From assembly GCA_029233965.1 (NCBI GenBank), contig JARGOP010000001.1, positions 144,598 to 208,597 of the forward strand: a stretch of 64,000 bases of DNA. The letters run 5' to 3'. The position numbers and the translations under genes were made by a program. The notes under the pieces were generated by a model. That model did no database searches, had not been told where the DNA came from, and was given only the letters and a program-made list of their open reading frames with translations. The DNA comes from Verrucomicrobiales bacterium (GTDB lineage Bacteria > Verrucomicrobiota > Verrucomicrobiia > Verrucomicrobiales > DEV007). Positions 9,389 to 18,938 of the stretch are shown here, piece after piece; the first letter of the stretch is position 1, and every line of letters begins with the position of its first letter.

Positions 9389-12300
9389 AGGCCGGGCGAG
9401 TTTTCTCAGAAAGCGGATCAGGGCATTCATTTCCGTTCTTGAAATCAGCGCTTCAGAATAGGCCGGCATGAGGGAGCCCTCCGCCATCCTCCGGGATTGA
9501 ACTTCGTCAGCGGACACCGTCACGATATTTCCGGCACGATCGGCGATGCGGATCGCATTTTCCCCTTCGGATTTCACGAGCCCTTTCAGGCGTATCCCGT
9601 TATTCAGTTCAATGATCTCAGGGCGGTAGGTCTTCGCGATCTTCGCGTCGGGATTTCTCACCGCAGCTTCAAAAGCCCCGTCATTCGACCGGGCGATCAA
9701 GGCCACTAAATCCGGACCGACAGACGAACCCTCTCCGTGAATGTTGTGGCACTGGTGGCACTGCTGACGATGAAAAACATCGAATCCCGGTTCGTATTCG
9801 TCAGGTTCGCTTCCTACGGTCGTCACCGGATCAACCTCTGGCACTCCGATCACTTCAAGGCTGAGTCGGGCAAGCCGGGATTGGCCCGGTGCCGGGGCAG
9901 TCAAATATCGCCGAAACGAATCCTCGTTTTGTTGCAGATCAGTCCTCCCTTTCCAGCTCGAAAGGAGCGCCTCCTTTGAGGGTTGAACCAATGCCTCCCC
10001 GAGCAGCTCGCCCGTCTTTCGAAAAGCGGTTTTGAAGTCCATTTTCTGAACGGTGAGAGCAAGCGCACCCGCTCTCAAGTTGGGATCATGGCTTGGCTCG
10101 CTGATGATGGCATCCACCCAGCTGTTTGCCGGTTCGGGGACCGTTCCCTCTTTCAACATGAGAGCAACCGTGGCCGCCTGCAAAGGCATCTGCTTTTTCG
10201 CGGCGATCGCCAGTTCCTCAAGGTCACGAATCGGAATTTCACTCAAAAGCATCTCATCGAGGAGCCAGGCGGGGTCAACCCGCCGGTCCGTCAGCGAGGC
10301 TCTGAGAAAGCTGTCGATCAATGGCGTTCCCTTCCAGGGCAGGCCCTTCGCAAAATACAAATCACAGAGTGCGGCAAGGCCCTCGCGACGAAACTCATGA
10401 TCACCGGTTTGCTCCAGTCGCAGGACAAGACCCTCGGCAACCGTGGCTTTGGGGATTTTGGAGAGAACCAACAGCGCGGCGCGCCGTTTTCCCGCGTCTT
10501 CTCCCTCATCAATCGCTTCAAAACACACCGCAGTGGCATCGCGCTGGATGAGCCATTCCGTGGCGGTTCCCGAAAGTTCGCTGTCATCGACCGAGGCAAA
10601 ACCGAGGACGAGATCATCCAGGCCCTCGATGGTCGAGCCGGAACGGGCGATCGCGGCGAGAATCTCAGTGGTAACGTCAGGATCCGTTGCCTTCGTGATT
10701 TCCCCGAGAACCCGATGATTCTCGGCCTCCTTCCGATCCCCCAACAGTCGATACGCGCCCGCCTGATGAGACAGTCTTGCGGCATCTACGAGCAATTCGA
10801 AAGTCTTCTCTCCCTTCATCTGGCTGAGCAAAGCAAGCGAGGGAAGATACGAAGAAGACTTCCGTTCCTGCAATAGGGTCTCCGCTTCGTTTCTCCAATC
10901 GCGTTTTCTCCGGAGAATTTCGAAAACGGCTTCTTTTCTGACGAGATGAGAAGGTGAACTGAGGAGAGGAAAAAGCTCCAGGCCATTCAAAGAATCGAGG
11001 ACGACGGCTCCTTCTCTGTTTGTCTCCGACCCTTTGGGGCCAAAATGAAACACGGTCGTGCCCGTCTTTTCTGCAATTACAGCGACGAAGTCGCCGTAAC
11101 CATGGAAGACCGAGCGAAGATCCTCAAATTGCCCCACCAGGAGTGGAGCCCGTTCTAAACCGGTTGCATAGACAAAATCACCTTTGGAATGTAATTGGAT
11201 ATGTTCCGGCGAGAGGCGGGGAAACGACTCGAGGGGACGCCCCGGGAAGACGCCGTATTGCAGAAACTTCGACACCGGCCCGCCCTCCTCCGATTCGGTC
11301 ACTACGGCAAAGCTGAGATGCCCCGGTGACCTCAAAGCGAGCACGGGCTGAAGCGAGGAAACGAAGAGCTGAAACGCTGAGCCATTGCGCAGAAATCGAA
11401 CAATGCCGTTGGCCGGAAGAGTCACAGGGCGACCGGTAAGATCGGTTCCCATGACTTCTTCGCTGGATTCAAAAATCGCGTAAATCCACCCGTCGATGGC
11501 CAACTCCATATCCCGGATGCGAAGCTTCCCTTTCTCCGGATTCAAGATTGTACCGAGTCGATGTCGCTCATCGGCGACCCCGTCACCGCTCGTGTCACGC
11601 AGTTTGGTGAGTTGTAAATTCTCGAGGACGTAGAGCCATTCGCCATCCCATGCGATCGAGCTTTCCGTTGCCAGGCCGGTAACGAAGCGTTCGCTCTCCG
11701 CAACCGCTGCTCCAGGTTCGGAGAGTCGGAAAACCGTCCTGCTCCCCTTGTCCGTCTCTGCGAGAAGAAAGGAACTTTGGTCGGCGCACTCGATGAACTC
11801 TACCGGATCCAACCCCGGTGGGAGGAGATGCACTCCGGAGTAAACACTCCAGTCCGGGTGAATCCGCATGAGAGAAGAAAGCCCGCCAGGGGTGGTTGCC
11901 CTCAGCCCGTCACTGAGACCGGCTTCGTAAACCAGAGCGGCCGGTATTTGGTTTCGTTCGGCGTACGCGGAGACTTCGCGGATTCCGGGATGTTCCCCCG
12001 GTCTCGTCATCGGAAAGCTGATTCGAACCGCTCTGACTGCGCTGGCTGGAAAACGGTAGAGGCTCCGGCCGGTCTTGAGTTCCTCGGCTCCCCCCTGCGC
12101 GAGGGTCGACCATTCAAGGAGGTCGAGGCTTCCTTCAATATGATAGGATCCCGGCTGAAATTCGTGCCATTCGATGGCGAGAGCTGAAATTTCGACCGGC
12201 TTGTTCAAAGTGACTTCCCAGACCGAGGGACCGGGGCTGCCGGATCGCCAGAAGGAATCCCATTGTCCATCGATTGCGTTCCGTGCAGGGCTCCCGTTGG

Positions 12301-13207
12301 CCAAGTCTTCGCTCATCGCGTCTGCGGTCCCGCCACTGATGAGCGATCTTCCCGGATAACGAAACGGTTGCGCTTCACTTTCGATGGAGAGCTGAGACAG
12401 GGAATCCGCCGGATCGATTTCCCGATGATCGGCCTCCGGAGATCGTCCAAGAGCCCAGAGGAAGCCGCGTGAGACCGCGTCAAGATAGGCGGGCACCCGC
12501 AGGCCTGCGGCATCATTTCCCAGCGAAGTCGCAAACACCCGGACATCAGCTGCGCCGAACTGATGAGTCCACATGGACGGTTGCGGCTCCGCGTCACCCA
12601 CAATGCCCGATGCGGCGAGCACTTCGACCTCGGGATCAATCCTCTCAAGCACGTAGAGTTCTTCTTCCGGTGATTCCCAGCCGCTCAGACCTGCCGTGAT
12701 CGCATGCCGGGGCTCAACCAGCCCGACGCTCACCTTTGCTTCCGGGAAATGAGAGACCGCTTTCATTCCGCAGAACGCCTCCCAGCGAGGGTCGTTCGTC
12801 GGGAAGGAAAAGAGCGAGCTGTGAATAATCACTGCAGGAACACCCTCGCGATGAGGTTTCAGAATTTGATCGATGTATCCCGGATCGACGACCCTCGTGA
12901 AGCAGTGGTGGTGAATGACGATGTCAAACGGCGTCGCCCACGTTTCATTTTTCAGCGATGGGATTTCGACATCGCTGCGACCTGATTCATCAAGGTAGAC
13001 CGTCCATTTGATTTGCGGTTTTGTCCTCTCCTGAATCCCTGCCTTGAGAATCTCAAGCTGTGTCGGGAAATCGTGAGAGCCGCCCCCCGAGACGATCAGG
13101 GCGCGGATTGGATCGGGAGTTTCGTTGTCCTCCTGAGCAATCGACGCGGCTGCCGTCCAGACCAGGCATGTGATAATTCCGGAAAATACGAGGAAACTCT
13201 GCTGCAT
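9374..13207 (-). CDS. ThuA/discoidin/HEAT/cytochrome c multidomain protein
   Basis: A 1277-residue exported protein of the kind expanded in Planctomycetes and Verrucomicrobia. A signal peptide (to about residue 25) is followed by a ThuA-like glutamine-amidotransferase fold (about 33-260), an F5/8 type C-like carbohydrate-binding region (about 305-420), a beta-propeller-like stretch resembling PVC membrane-bound dehydrogenase domains (about 440-740), HEAT-like helices (about 760-1080) and a C-terminal cytochrome c with CHQCH at 1150-1154 and a candidate distal Met near 1247 (SLMPAY). A role in extracytoplasmic sugar oxidation or binding is an inference. It overlaps folK by 15 bp at the 3' ends. 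No partner gene adjoins it. Confidence 0.85.
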   Translation of the reverse strand: MQQSFLVFSGIITCLVWTAAASIAQEDNETPDPIRALIVSGGGSHDFPTQLEILKAGIQERTKPQIKWTVYLDESGRSDVEIPSLKNETWATPFDIVIHHHCFTRVVDPGYIDQILKPHREGVPAVIIHSSLFSFPTNDPRWEAFCGMKAVSHFPEAKVSVGLVEPRHAITAGLSGWESPEEELYVLERIDPEVEVLAASGIVGDAEPQPSMWTHQFGAADVRVFATSLGNDAAGLRVPAYLDAVSRGFLWALGRSPEADHREIDPADSLSQLSIESEAQPFRYPGRSLISGGTADAMSEDLANGSPARNAIDGQWDSFWRSGSPGPSVWEVTLNKPVEISALAIEWHEFQPGSYHIEGSLDLLEWSTLAQGGAEELKTGRSLYRFPASAVRAVRISFPMTRPGEHPGIREVSAYAERNQIPAALVYEAGLSDGLRATTPGGLSSLMRIHPDWSVYSGVHLLPPGLDPVEFIECADQSSFLLAETDKGSRTVFRLSEPGAAVAESERFVTGLATESSIAWDGEWLYVLENLQLTKLRDTSGDGVADERHRLGTILNPEKGKLRIRDMELAIDGWIYAIFESSEEVMGTDLTGRPVTLPANGIVRFLRNGSAFQLFVSSLQPVLALRSPGHLSFAVVTESEEGGPVSKFLQYGVFPGRPLESFPRLSPEHIQLHSKGDFVYATGLERAPLLVGQFEDLRSVFHGYGDFVAVIAEKTGTTVFHFGPKGSETNREGAVVLDSLNGLELFPLLSSPSHLVRKEAVFEILRRKRDWRNEAETLLQERKSSSYLPSLALLSQMKGEKTFELLVDAARLSHQAGAYRLLGDRKEAENHRVLGEITKATDPDVTTEILAAIARSGSTIEGLDDLVLGFASVDDSELSGTATEWLIQRDATAVCFEAIDEGEDAGKRRAALLVLSKIPKATVAEGLVLRLEQTGDHEFRREGLAALCDLYFAKGLPWKGTPLIDSFLRASLTDRRVDPAWLLDEMLLSEIPIRDLEELAIAAKKQMPLQAATVALMLKEGTVPEPANSWVDAIISEPSHDPNLRAGALALTVQKMDFKTAFRKTGELLGEALVQPSKEALLSSWKGRTDLQQNEDSFRRYLTAPAPGQSRLARLSLEVIGVPEVDPVTTVGSEPDEYEPGFDVFHRQQCHQCHNIHGEGSSVGPDLVALIARSNDGAFEAAVRNPDAKIAKTYRPEIIELNNGIRLKGLVKSEGENAIRIADRAGNIVTVSADEVQSRRMAEGSLMPAYSEALISRTEMNALIRFLRKLARPSVAE

Positions 13208-13276
13208 CGATTGGTTCCACTGAACCGGTTCGAATCACAGATCGCAAGAAAAGAATGCCGTCCCGCGCGAGGGGAT

Positions 13277-14557
13277 TCAGGCCGGGGCAAGAGCCTCTTC
13301 CTGTGTCTTCACCTGAAAGCCATAGGGAAGCTCACCGGGAAGTTCGCAGATTTCGTTGATCCCTTCGAACAACTCATCGAACTGGTCGATGAAAATGTTG
13401 CCGACCAACAGATCCGTCAGCGCGGGGCGGAGATGCGGGTGCCGTTTCACCAACTTCCCGAAGCTGAAGTCTTCGTGGTAGAAAGCATAAACAACCTTCC
13501 GCATGCGCTCGATGGCGACGCAGAGGCTCTTTCCGTAGTCCTCGAACCGGGCGGCCGAAGTGTCGCCCTTGCTCAACGCCGTCTCAATCGCATCGGCCGC
13601 CAGCTCCCCGGATTTCAGGGCCAGAAAAACGCCGGACGAAAAGACCGGGTCCAGAAAAGCAAACGCATCCCCGACGAGGAGAACGCCATCCTCGGCGCAG
13701 TAGTTGGAGCGATAGCTGTATTCGCCGGTGACCCAGTATTCACCCGTCTGCCTGCCGGTGGCGAGGTGCTCCTTGATCCACTTGTTCTCTTCAATCTCCC
13801 GCTCGAAAATCTCAGCCGGATCGCGGCTGTCGCGATAGAGATAGTCGCGTTCCGCAACAATCCCGACGCTGACTTTGTTGTTCCGCATTGGAATGTACCA
13901 AAACCAGCCCTTCTCCGGCACATAGGCCACCGTGGTTGAACCTGCGTCGAGCCCGGGATCACGCATTGCCCCTTCGAAGTAGGTCCAGATCGCGATTTTG
14001 TTGAGCTTCGGATCGCGGTTTCTCCACTTGTTCTTGCTCGCGACCAGGCAGTCTCTGCCCGATGCATCGACCACCAGCGGAGCATGGAATTCATTGCGAT
14101 CACCGGATGCGTTCTCCGCGAGAACACCGGTAACACGGCCCGAATCATCGCGAATAATATCGACAACCTTCTGCTCTTCAAGGATTTCTGCGCCGTTTTC
14201 ACGAGCTTTATCGACAAGCATTTGATCAAACTCCTGACGCTCCACCTGCCAGGTCACGGCAGAGGCATGCTCATCGTGCTGAAAGAAATAGAAGGGCTTG
14301 GAAACCTGACCGTCCGTGGTCACAAACTGGACGCTGTGCTTCTGCTGAAATCCGATCTCGTCCATTTTTGAGGCCAGGCCCAGCTTGTCGAGAGTATGCC
14401 AGCAGAAGGGCATCATGGACTCGCCGACATGGTAGCGGGGAAACTTCTCCTTCTCGAGAACCAATACTTTTCTCCCTTTCCCGCCCAGGAGTGCTGCGGT
14501 TGTTGCACCGGCGGGACCAGCTCCGATGATGATGAGATCCCAGGATGAATGATTCAT
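13277..14557 (-). CDS. FAD-dependent halogenase-like oxidoreductase
   Basis: A 426-residue flavoprotein. The GxGxxG dinucleotide site is IGAGPAG (11-17), and FPRYHVGESMMP (39-50) is typical of the flavin-dependent halogenase and geranylgeranyl-reductase group. GFQQK places Lys73 where phenolic halogenases carry their catalytic Lys, and GWFWYIP (217-223) matches the WxWxIP motif of halogenases. GDAFAFLDPVFSSGV is the second FAD signature. Related proteins annotated as tryptophan halogenases are common in PVC genomes, mostly without tested activity, so a plain monooxygenase or reductase is also possible. It is the last gene of a compact run with a chorismate-lyase-like protein (18 bp upstream) and a radical SAM enzyme. 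Confidence 0.8.
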   Translation of the reverse strand: MNHSSWDLIIIGAGPAGATTAALLGGKGRKVLVLEKEKFPRYHVGESMMPFCWHTLDKLGLASKMDEIGFQQKHSVQFVTTDGQVSKPFYFFQHDEHASAVTWQVERQEFDQMLVDKARENGAEILEEQKVVDIIRDDSGRVTGVLAENASGDRNEFHAPLVVDASGRDCLVASKNKWRNRDPKLNKIAIWTYFEGAMRDPGLDAGSTTVAYVPEKGWFWYIPMRNNKVSVGIVAERDYLYRDSRDPAEIFEREIEENKWIKEHLATGRQTGEYWVTGEYSYRSNYCAEDGVLLVGDAFAFLDPVFSSGVFLALKSGELAADAIETALSKGDTSAARFEDYGKSLCVAIERMRKVVYAFYHEDFSFGKLVKRHPHLRPALTDLLVGNIFIDQFDELFEGINEICELPGELPYGFQVKTQEEALAPA

Positions 14558-14575
14558 GCGAAAAGATGGTGAATT

Positions 14576-15193
14576 TCAGTTAGGAGTTACGCTTTGTACC
14601 CAGTTTTCGGACTCGTTACTTCGGGGCAGGATTTCCACGATATCAGCAAAAACCATCCCCTCTCCGTCGATGAGCTGATTGCATCTACCGTAGAGAACTT
14701 CGCCGGGCGCCTGCCCGAGGGCAGCCGAAATCAAAGAGTCTGACGGAACGGAAAAGTAAGCGGTCGGACTTCCCCGATGAACGACGGAGTATTCACCGAG
14801 GATCGCTCCAAGCGGGATCTCACCGGCAACGACGAGCTCCTTCACTTTCGCTTCCAGTCCCCCCAGCTGGATCGCAATGGCTCCATACTCGACCGCCTTG
14901 TCGGACGCTTTCGAATGGAGACTCACGAGGCGCATCACGAATTCATCGGTCGATTCATGAGCATGCACCTTCAGGTAGAGCTTGGAATGATGAAAGGCCG
15001 CAAGTGTCGGCGTCATGTCGTTTTCGTGCACGAGGAGAGATCGATACGGATACGGAACCTCATTTCCCTCAAGGAAATGAAAATCAGGGAGATCCACGTC
15101 CTCCTTCTCGTAGAAAAAGTGGAGCGGCAGGAGGCGGTGAATCGCCTCCGCATAGGCTTGTGAGGCCTCGGAACGATCAGGTGTAACGGGCAT
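14576..15193 (-). CDS. Chorismate-lyase-like (UbiC/DUF98-fold) protein
   Basis: A 205-residue protein starting MPVTPDRSEA; the open frame runs 26 codons further but that part lies inside the preceding gene. PYRSLLVHENDMT near residue 50 resembles the DUF98/Ycf21 opening. RLVSLHS...VEYGAI (Arg88), PLGAIL (127-132), LYGRCNQL (Arg170) and VEILP (Glu187) line up with UbiC positions including the chorismate-binding Arg and the catalytic Glu. Chorismate lyases release pyruvate and 4-hydroxybenzoate. The assignment is by remembered motif spacing, so moderate. The start overlaps the radical SAM gene by 17 bp, indicating translational coupling. Confidence 0.6.
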   Translation of the reverse strand: MPVTPDRSEASQAYAEAIHRLLPLHFFYEKEDVDLPDFHFLEGNEVPYPYRSLLVHENDMTPTLAAFHHSKLYLKVHAHESTDEFVMRLVSLHSKASDKAVEYGAIAIQLGGLEAKVKELVVAGEIPLGAILGEYSVVHRGSPTAYFSVPSDSLISAALGQAPGEVLYGRCNQLIDGEGMVFADIVEILPRSNESENWVQSVTPN

Positions 15194-16550
15194 CGCGGTG
15201 TTGTTCGAGGAAAAACCCATGAAGGAGGCGATCGATCTGCAGCATCCCCTCCCGGGAAACCCGGATCTCATCGTCGCCGAAGGAGAAAAAGCCTTCGTCT
15301 TCGAGTTTCTTCAATTCCGCCGGAAAACGGGCCATGACGTCTTCGCCGTATTTTTCCTGAAAGTAACTGGGATGGACCATCCCGAGCTTCAACTGCAGAA
15401 CAAACTCGCGGATGAAGCGCTCCTCGTGATTCGTTTTGTAAGCCCGGTAGATCGGGAGCTCGCCGGAATCCAGCTCGGTCATGTAAGGACCGACGTCGGC
15501 CTGGTTCTGGTAATGCACGCCCCCGAAGTGGCCGAAGCTGGCAACCCCGGCAGAGAGAAGATCGGCGCCTTCCCAGAGGCTGTCGCGATAGACAAACTTC
15601 GTCGTCTCGGGATTCTTCACCACGGTGTAGGCACTGTTGACGGTGTATCCGGCCTGCTCGAATTGATCGAAGGCCCAGTCCACCCAGGCACGCTTCGTGG
15701 GCCAGTTCGCCACGGGAGCTGAGATGCGGCCCGATTCCTTCATCTCCTTGAAAATCGTCGTGTTGTACGGGATTTCCATCTGATAGATCGTGACGCAATC
15801 AGGCTCCTGCTCGATCGCCGTCTCGACGCACTTCTGCCAGTTTTCCGGCGTTTCATCCATCATCCCGGCAATGAGGTCGATATTGACCTGATCAAACCCG
15901 AGGGTTTTGGCATACTTGAGAGCGCGGAAAGCTTCCCTGGAGCGGTGGGCGCGACCGTTGACTTCGAGGATGTGGTCGTCAAAGTTTTCGATCCCGAGAC
16001 TCAGGCGGGTCACCCCGATTTCTTTCAGTGCCTCCAGCTTTTTCTCGGTGAGCGTTCCCGGTTCGCACTCAAAGGCGACCTCTTCCGTCTCATCCCAGGG
16101 GAAAAGATCCTTCATCCGGTTCGTGAGATCGGTCAGCTGATTGACGGAAAGATAACTCGGCGTTCCCCCTCCGAAGTAAACGAACTGGGGCTTGCGGCCC
16201 GCGAGGTAGGAGGTCTGCGCGTAGCGTTCAAACTCCCGGATCCCCGCATCAAGGTAGGCATTGATCTCGTTTGCGTTTTTGTCGGTGTAGACCCGGAAGT
16301 AGCAGAAATGGCAGCGCTTCCGGCAGAACGGGATGTGAAAATAGACTCCGAGGTTGGTGTCTTCGGGCCGGGGGGAGTTCAGAACTTCGTAGACGGCATC
16401 CTTGTTGTCCGGACTCCAGAATGAAAACGGCGGATAGTTGGCGACAAAGTAATTTCCCACCTCGGTCTGTTCCGCTCCGTCAGAGTCGAGCGGTAGTTTC
16501 AGTTTATCGATGACTCCGGGGGAGTCACTGGATGAGAGGTTGGAAGACAT
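15177..16550 (-). CDS. HemN-like radical SAM protein
   Basis: A 457-residue radical SAM enzyme of the HemN/HemW-like group. FHIPFCRKRCHFCYF carries the [4Fe-4S] cysteines 76, 80 and 83, preceded by the Tyr-x-His-x-Pro-Phe motif, and FGGGTPSYL is the SAM-contact Gly motif. The C-terminal winged-helix-like region is present. The sequence CYF differs from the CDF of HemW and the CGC of HemN, so coproporphyrinogen oxidase activity is not assured; class C radical SAM methyltransferases and heme chaperones share this architecture. The start is MSSNLSSS; 32 upstream codons are not convincing and no strong RBS is seen. It leads into the overlapping chorismate-lyase-like gene. Confidence 0.85.
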   Translation of the reverse strand: MSSNLSSSDSPGVIDKLKLPLDSDGAEQTEVGNYFVANYPPFSFWSPDNKDAVYEVLNSPRPEDTNLGVYFHIPFCRKRCHFCYFRVYTDKNANEINAYLDAGIREFERYAQTSYLAGRKPQFVYFGGGTPSYLSVNQLTDLTNRMKDLFPWDETEEVAFECEPGTLTEKKLEALKEIGVTRLSLGIENFDDHILEVNGRAHRSREAFRALKYAKTLGFDQVNIDLIAGMMDETPENWQKCVETAIEQEPDCVTIYQMEIPYNTTIFKEMKESGRISAPVANWPTKRAWVDWAFDQFEQAGYTVNSAYTVVKNPETTKFVYRDSLWEGADLLSAGVASFGHFGGVHYQNQADVGPYMTELDSGELPIYRAYKTNHEERFIREFVLQLKLGMVHPSYFQEKYGEDVMARFPAELKKLEDEGFFSFGDDEIRVSREGMLQIDRLLHGFFLEQHRDARYT

Positions 16551-16600
16551 AACGGAGGTGAGAGTAGTGGAATGGACTGTATCTGCTGCAGCGAAGGCAG

Positions 16601-17836
16601 TTATTCCGGATTTCTGAAAGCATACACCACCCCGTCCGCCCCGCAAAGGACCAGCATCCCGCGCGATACCGCCGGGGATGCCTTGATCTGAGCTCCCAGC
16701 TCAAATTGCCAGAGTTCAGTACCTTCATCTTTATTCACGGCATAGAGCCGTCCGTCCATGCCACCCTGCCATACGATATCGCCGCTCACGACCGGACTGC
16801 TGTCGAGTCCCCTCCTCGCGAGGAACGACCAGACCTCCTCTCCTGTAACCCGGTCTATCGCCACGAGTCGCTTGTCAGGACCGGCGACAAAGAGGTGGGT
16901 TTCATTGACCGCCGGCGAAGCAGTGTACTCGACCCCGTTCTCAAGACGCCAGACTTCCTCCCCGGAGGCGATATCAATCGCGATCACCTCTCCCCCGTTG
17001 TGTGCCACGTAGGCTATTCCGTCGCGAACCGCAGAGGTATTGGCAATGTAGGAACCAATTTCGATTTCCCTGGATTCGCCGGTGCCGTCCGCAGCAATGA
17101 GATAAAGGAGTCCATCGCAGCCTCCGAAGGAAACGGATCGGTCATCCCCCGTGTGGATCACCGACGGAGTTGCGACGACATAGTTTCCGGTCTCGTGTTT
17201 CCAGATCACTTCCCCGGAAGCGGCATCGAGGCAGTAAAGAAAGTAGTCGTGGCTCCCGACGAAAACTCCCGTCTTGCCCTGGATATCCGGCAGCACATTG
17301 ATCCCGCCCTCAATCTTCCCCTCGGTTTCAAAGCGCCAAAGCTCTTTTCCTGTCTCCGCTTCGAGAGCGTAGATAAACCCATAGGTGTCCCCGAAAAAGA
17401 CCTGCCCCCCGTAGGCGGCCCCCGGGGCGCTGATCGGACCCTCGGCATCGAAAGTCCATTTCAGTTCACCGGTTTCCAGTTCGATCGCGAGAAAATCACC
17501 GGACTGACTGCCGACAAAGACCACACCGTCACTGATTACGGGAGAGGCTTCGATGGGCGGACGCCGCTTTCCCTCTTCGACTGGAGGTTCGTAGGACCAG
17601 GCCAGTTCAAGAGGGGGCGCAATACGTTCACGCGCCACGCCCTGCATTTCGGCGTCCCCACGGAAAAGCGGCCAGTCGAAAACTTCGGCGACTTGAGACT
17701 CCGTTGTCTTCGTCGAACCTTCATCGCCGCCATCCCCCCCGCCGCAACCGACCAATGAAAGCGATGCACCCAGTGCCAACACCAATCTGGAATGTTGCAA
17801 GAACTTCAAAAACTTTAGCTGGTTTACTCCTCCCAT
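16601..17836 (-). CDS. PQQ-repeat beta-propeller lipoprotein (BamB-like fold)
   Basis: A 411-residue lipoprotein: signal with lipobox LSLVGC about 31 residues in, Gly/Asp-rich linker, then repeated blades of the form ..SGEVIWKHET, ..GKELWRFET, ..GEEVWSFLA, ..GTELWQFEL, each with an AxdG-Lyal pattern typical of PQQ-like/BamB propellers of seven or eight blades. No catalytic residues of quinoprotein dehydrogenases are obvious, so a scaffold role at the membrane is likelier. The start chosen is MGGVNQ; the frame runs 21 codons further. It ends 50 bp before the radical SAM gene on the same strand and diverges from the DUF3108 gene. Confidence 0.85.
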   Translation of the reverse strand: MGGVNQLKFLKFLQHSRLVLALGASLSLVGCGGGDGGDEGSTKTTESQVAEVFDWPLFRGDAEMQGVARERIAPPLELAWSYEPPVEEGKRRPPIEASPVISDGVVFVGSQSGDFLAIELETGELKWTFDAEGPISAPGAAYGGQVFFGDTYGFIYALEAETGKELWRFETEGKIEGGINVLPDIQGKTGVFVGSHDYFLYCLDAASGEVIWKHETGNYVVATPSVIHTGDDRSVSFGGCDGLLYLIAADGTGESREIEIGSYIANTSAVRDGIAYVAHNGGEVIAIDIASGEEVWRLENGVEYTASPAVNETHLFVAGPDKRLVAIDRVTGEEVWSFLARRGLDSSPVVSGDIVWQGGMDGRLYAVNKDEGTELWQFELGAQIKASPAVSRGMLVLCGADGVVYAFRNPE

Positions 17837-17931
17837 ATGAGTATGATTATCTTGGGTTTCCGGAATATCAACGCCTCCATTGCGTGAAGACGGAAACAAT
17901 CCACCGTGACGCTTAAACGTTTGCCTCTCTG

Positions 17932-18756
17932 ATGACGTTTCGAGTAATTTTCTTCATGCCCCTGATTCTCGCCCCGGCGATGCGGGCGGAATCACAGACC
18001 AATGGTCCGCCTGAATGGATGAGCGAGGTGACCCGCCTCCCCCCCGGGGATCACGCGAATCTTCGTCCCGTGAAGCTCGGCTACACGCTTGCCTGGAACA
18101 ATAAGGTCAACGCGGGCGAGTTTGAAATCTCAATCGTTCGAAATGAGGGTGCGGAATCACGCTTCATTGGGGACGCCAAAGGAAAGAGCACGGGATTCGC
18201 CCGGCTCCTCTGGCCCTATGACTTTCGTGCCCGGTCTATCGTCGACGAACATTCTCTCCGTCCCATCACCTTTCAGTTGGCCGAAAAAGAGCGAAATGAA
18301 TCGAGCAATTACGACATCATTTTTGAAGATAAGCGGCAGGTCTATACGACCACATCCAAGAAAGAAAACGAGAAGGCGCGCACCGCGACCACCCGTTTCA
18401 CCTTCGATTTCGGGCAGGATGTCCTGTCCTCCGCCTTCTATCTCCGCAGTCAGAAGCTGAAGCAGGGCGAAGAAGTCACCATGCTGGTGACCCCGTTCAA
18501 CCGCCCTTACGTCGCCCGTCTCGTCGTGACCGGGCGCGAAGATCGTAAAATCAAAGGCCGGAGTTACAGCGCGATCAAACTCGATGCGACGATTGGAAAG
18601 GTGAACGAGGACCTGACCCTGAAGCACTACGACAAAGTCAAAAAGACGACACTTTGGGTTTCCAATGATGAATATCGCATCCCCCTCGAGCTCCAGGCGC
18701 AAATCTCAGTCGGCTTTGTCTCGGCGAGGCTGACGGACCTCGATTGGCTGGAGTGA
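17932..18756 (+). CDS. DUF3108-like exported protein
   Basis: A 274-residue protein with a signal peptide (to about residue 19, ILAPAMRAES). The body matches the DUF3108 pattern as I remember it: LGYTLAWNNKVNAGEFEISI, the FDFGQDVLSSAFYLRSQKLKQGEEV block, and ends with WVSNDEYRIPLELQAQISVGFVSARL. Family members are periplasmic beta-rich proteins of unknown function. It is transcribed away from the PQQ-repeat lipoprotein gene. A UUCG hairpin lies beyond its stop. Confidence 0.8.
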   Translation: MTFRVIFFMPLILAPAMRAESQTNGPPEWMSEVTRLPPGDHANLRPVKLGYTLAWNNKVNAGEFEISIVRNEGAESRFIGDAKGKSTGFARLLWPYDFRARSIVDEHSLRPITFQLAEKERNESSNYDIIFEDKRQVYTTTSKKENEKARTATTRFTFDFGQDVLSSAFYLRSQKLKQGEEVTMLVTPFNRPYVARLVVTGREDRKIKGRSYSAIKLDATIGKVNEDLTLKHYDKVKKTTLWVSNDEYRIPLELQAQISVGFVSARLTDLDWLE

Positions 18757-18812
18757 AACTGCATTTCCCTCCTTGATTTCGCCGACGGAGGATCTAAAAT
18801 CCGGCCCGCGCT

Positions 18813-18828
18813 CACTTCTTCGGAAGTG
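18813..18828 (+). terminator. UUCG-loop hairpin after the DUF3108 gene
   Basis: CACTTC and GAAGTG pair perfectly around a TTCG tetraloop. It lies between the DUF3108 gene and the tRNA. No T-run follows, so it may be a weak terminator or RNA-processing element rather than a full intrinsic terminator. Confidence 0.4.
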
Positions 18829-18844
18829 CTCTTGCTCAACACAT

Positions 18845-18926
18845 GCCGGTGTGGCGGAATTGGTAGACGCGCGCGATTCAAAATCGCGTTCCTTCGGGAG
18901 TGCGGGTTCGATTCCCGCCGCCGGTA
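18845..18926 (+). tRNA. tRNA-Leu (anticodon CAA)
   Basis: The 82-nt sequence folds as a class II tRNA. The acceptor GCCGGTG pairs with CGCCGGT, with two G-T wobbles, and the discriminator is A. The D stem is GCG/CGC and the anticodon stem CGCGA/TCGCG encloses TTCAAAA, giving anticodon CAA for UUG codons. A variable arm near TTCCTTCGGGAGT is followed by the T arm GCGGG-TTCGATT-CCCGC. The 3' CCA is not encoded; TTTT follows at once. It stands alone between the DUF3108 gene and the convergent araB. Confidence 0.96.
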
Positions 18927-18938
18927 TTTTCGACAGAC

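Noticed and set aside
13013-13939. 308-codon plus-strand frame
   Set aside because: Antisense to the FAD oxidoreductase and the start of the 1277-residue gene; low-quality composition.
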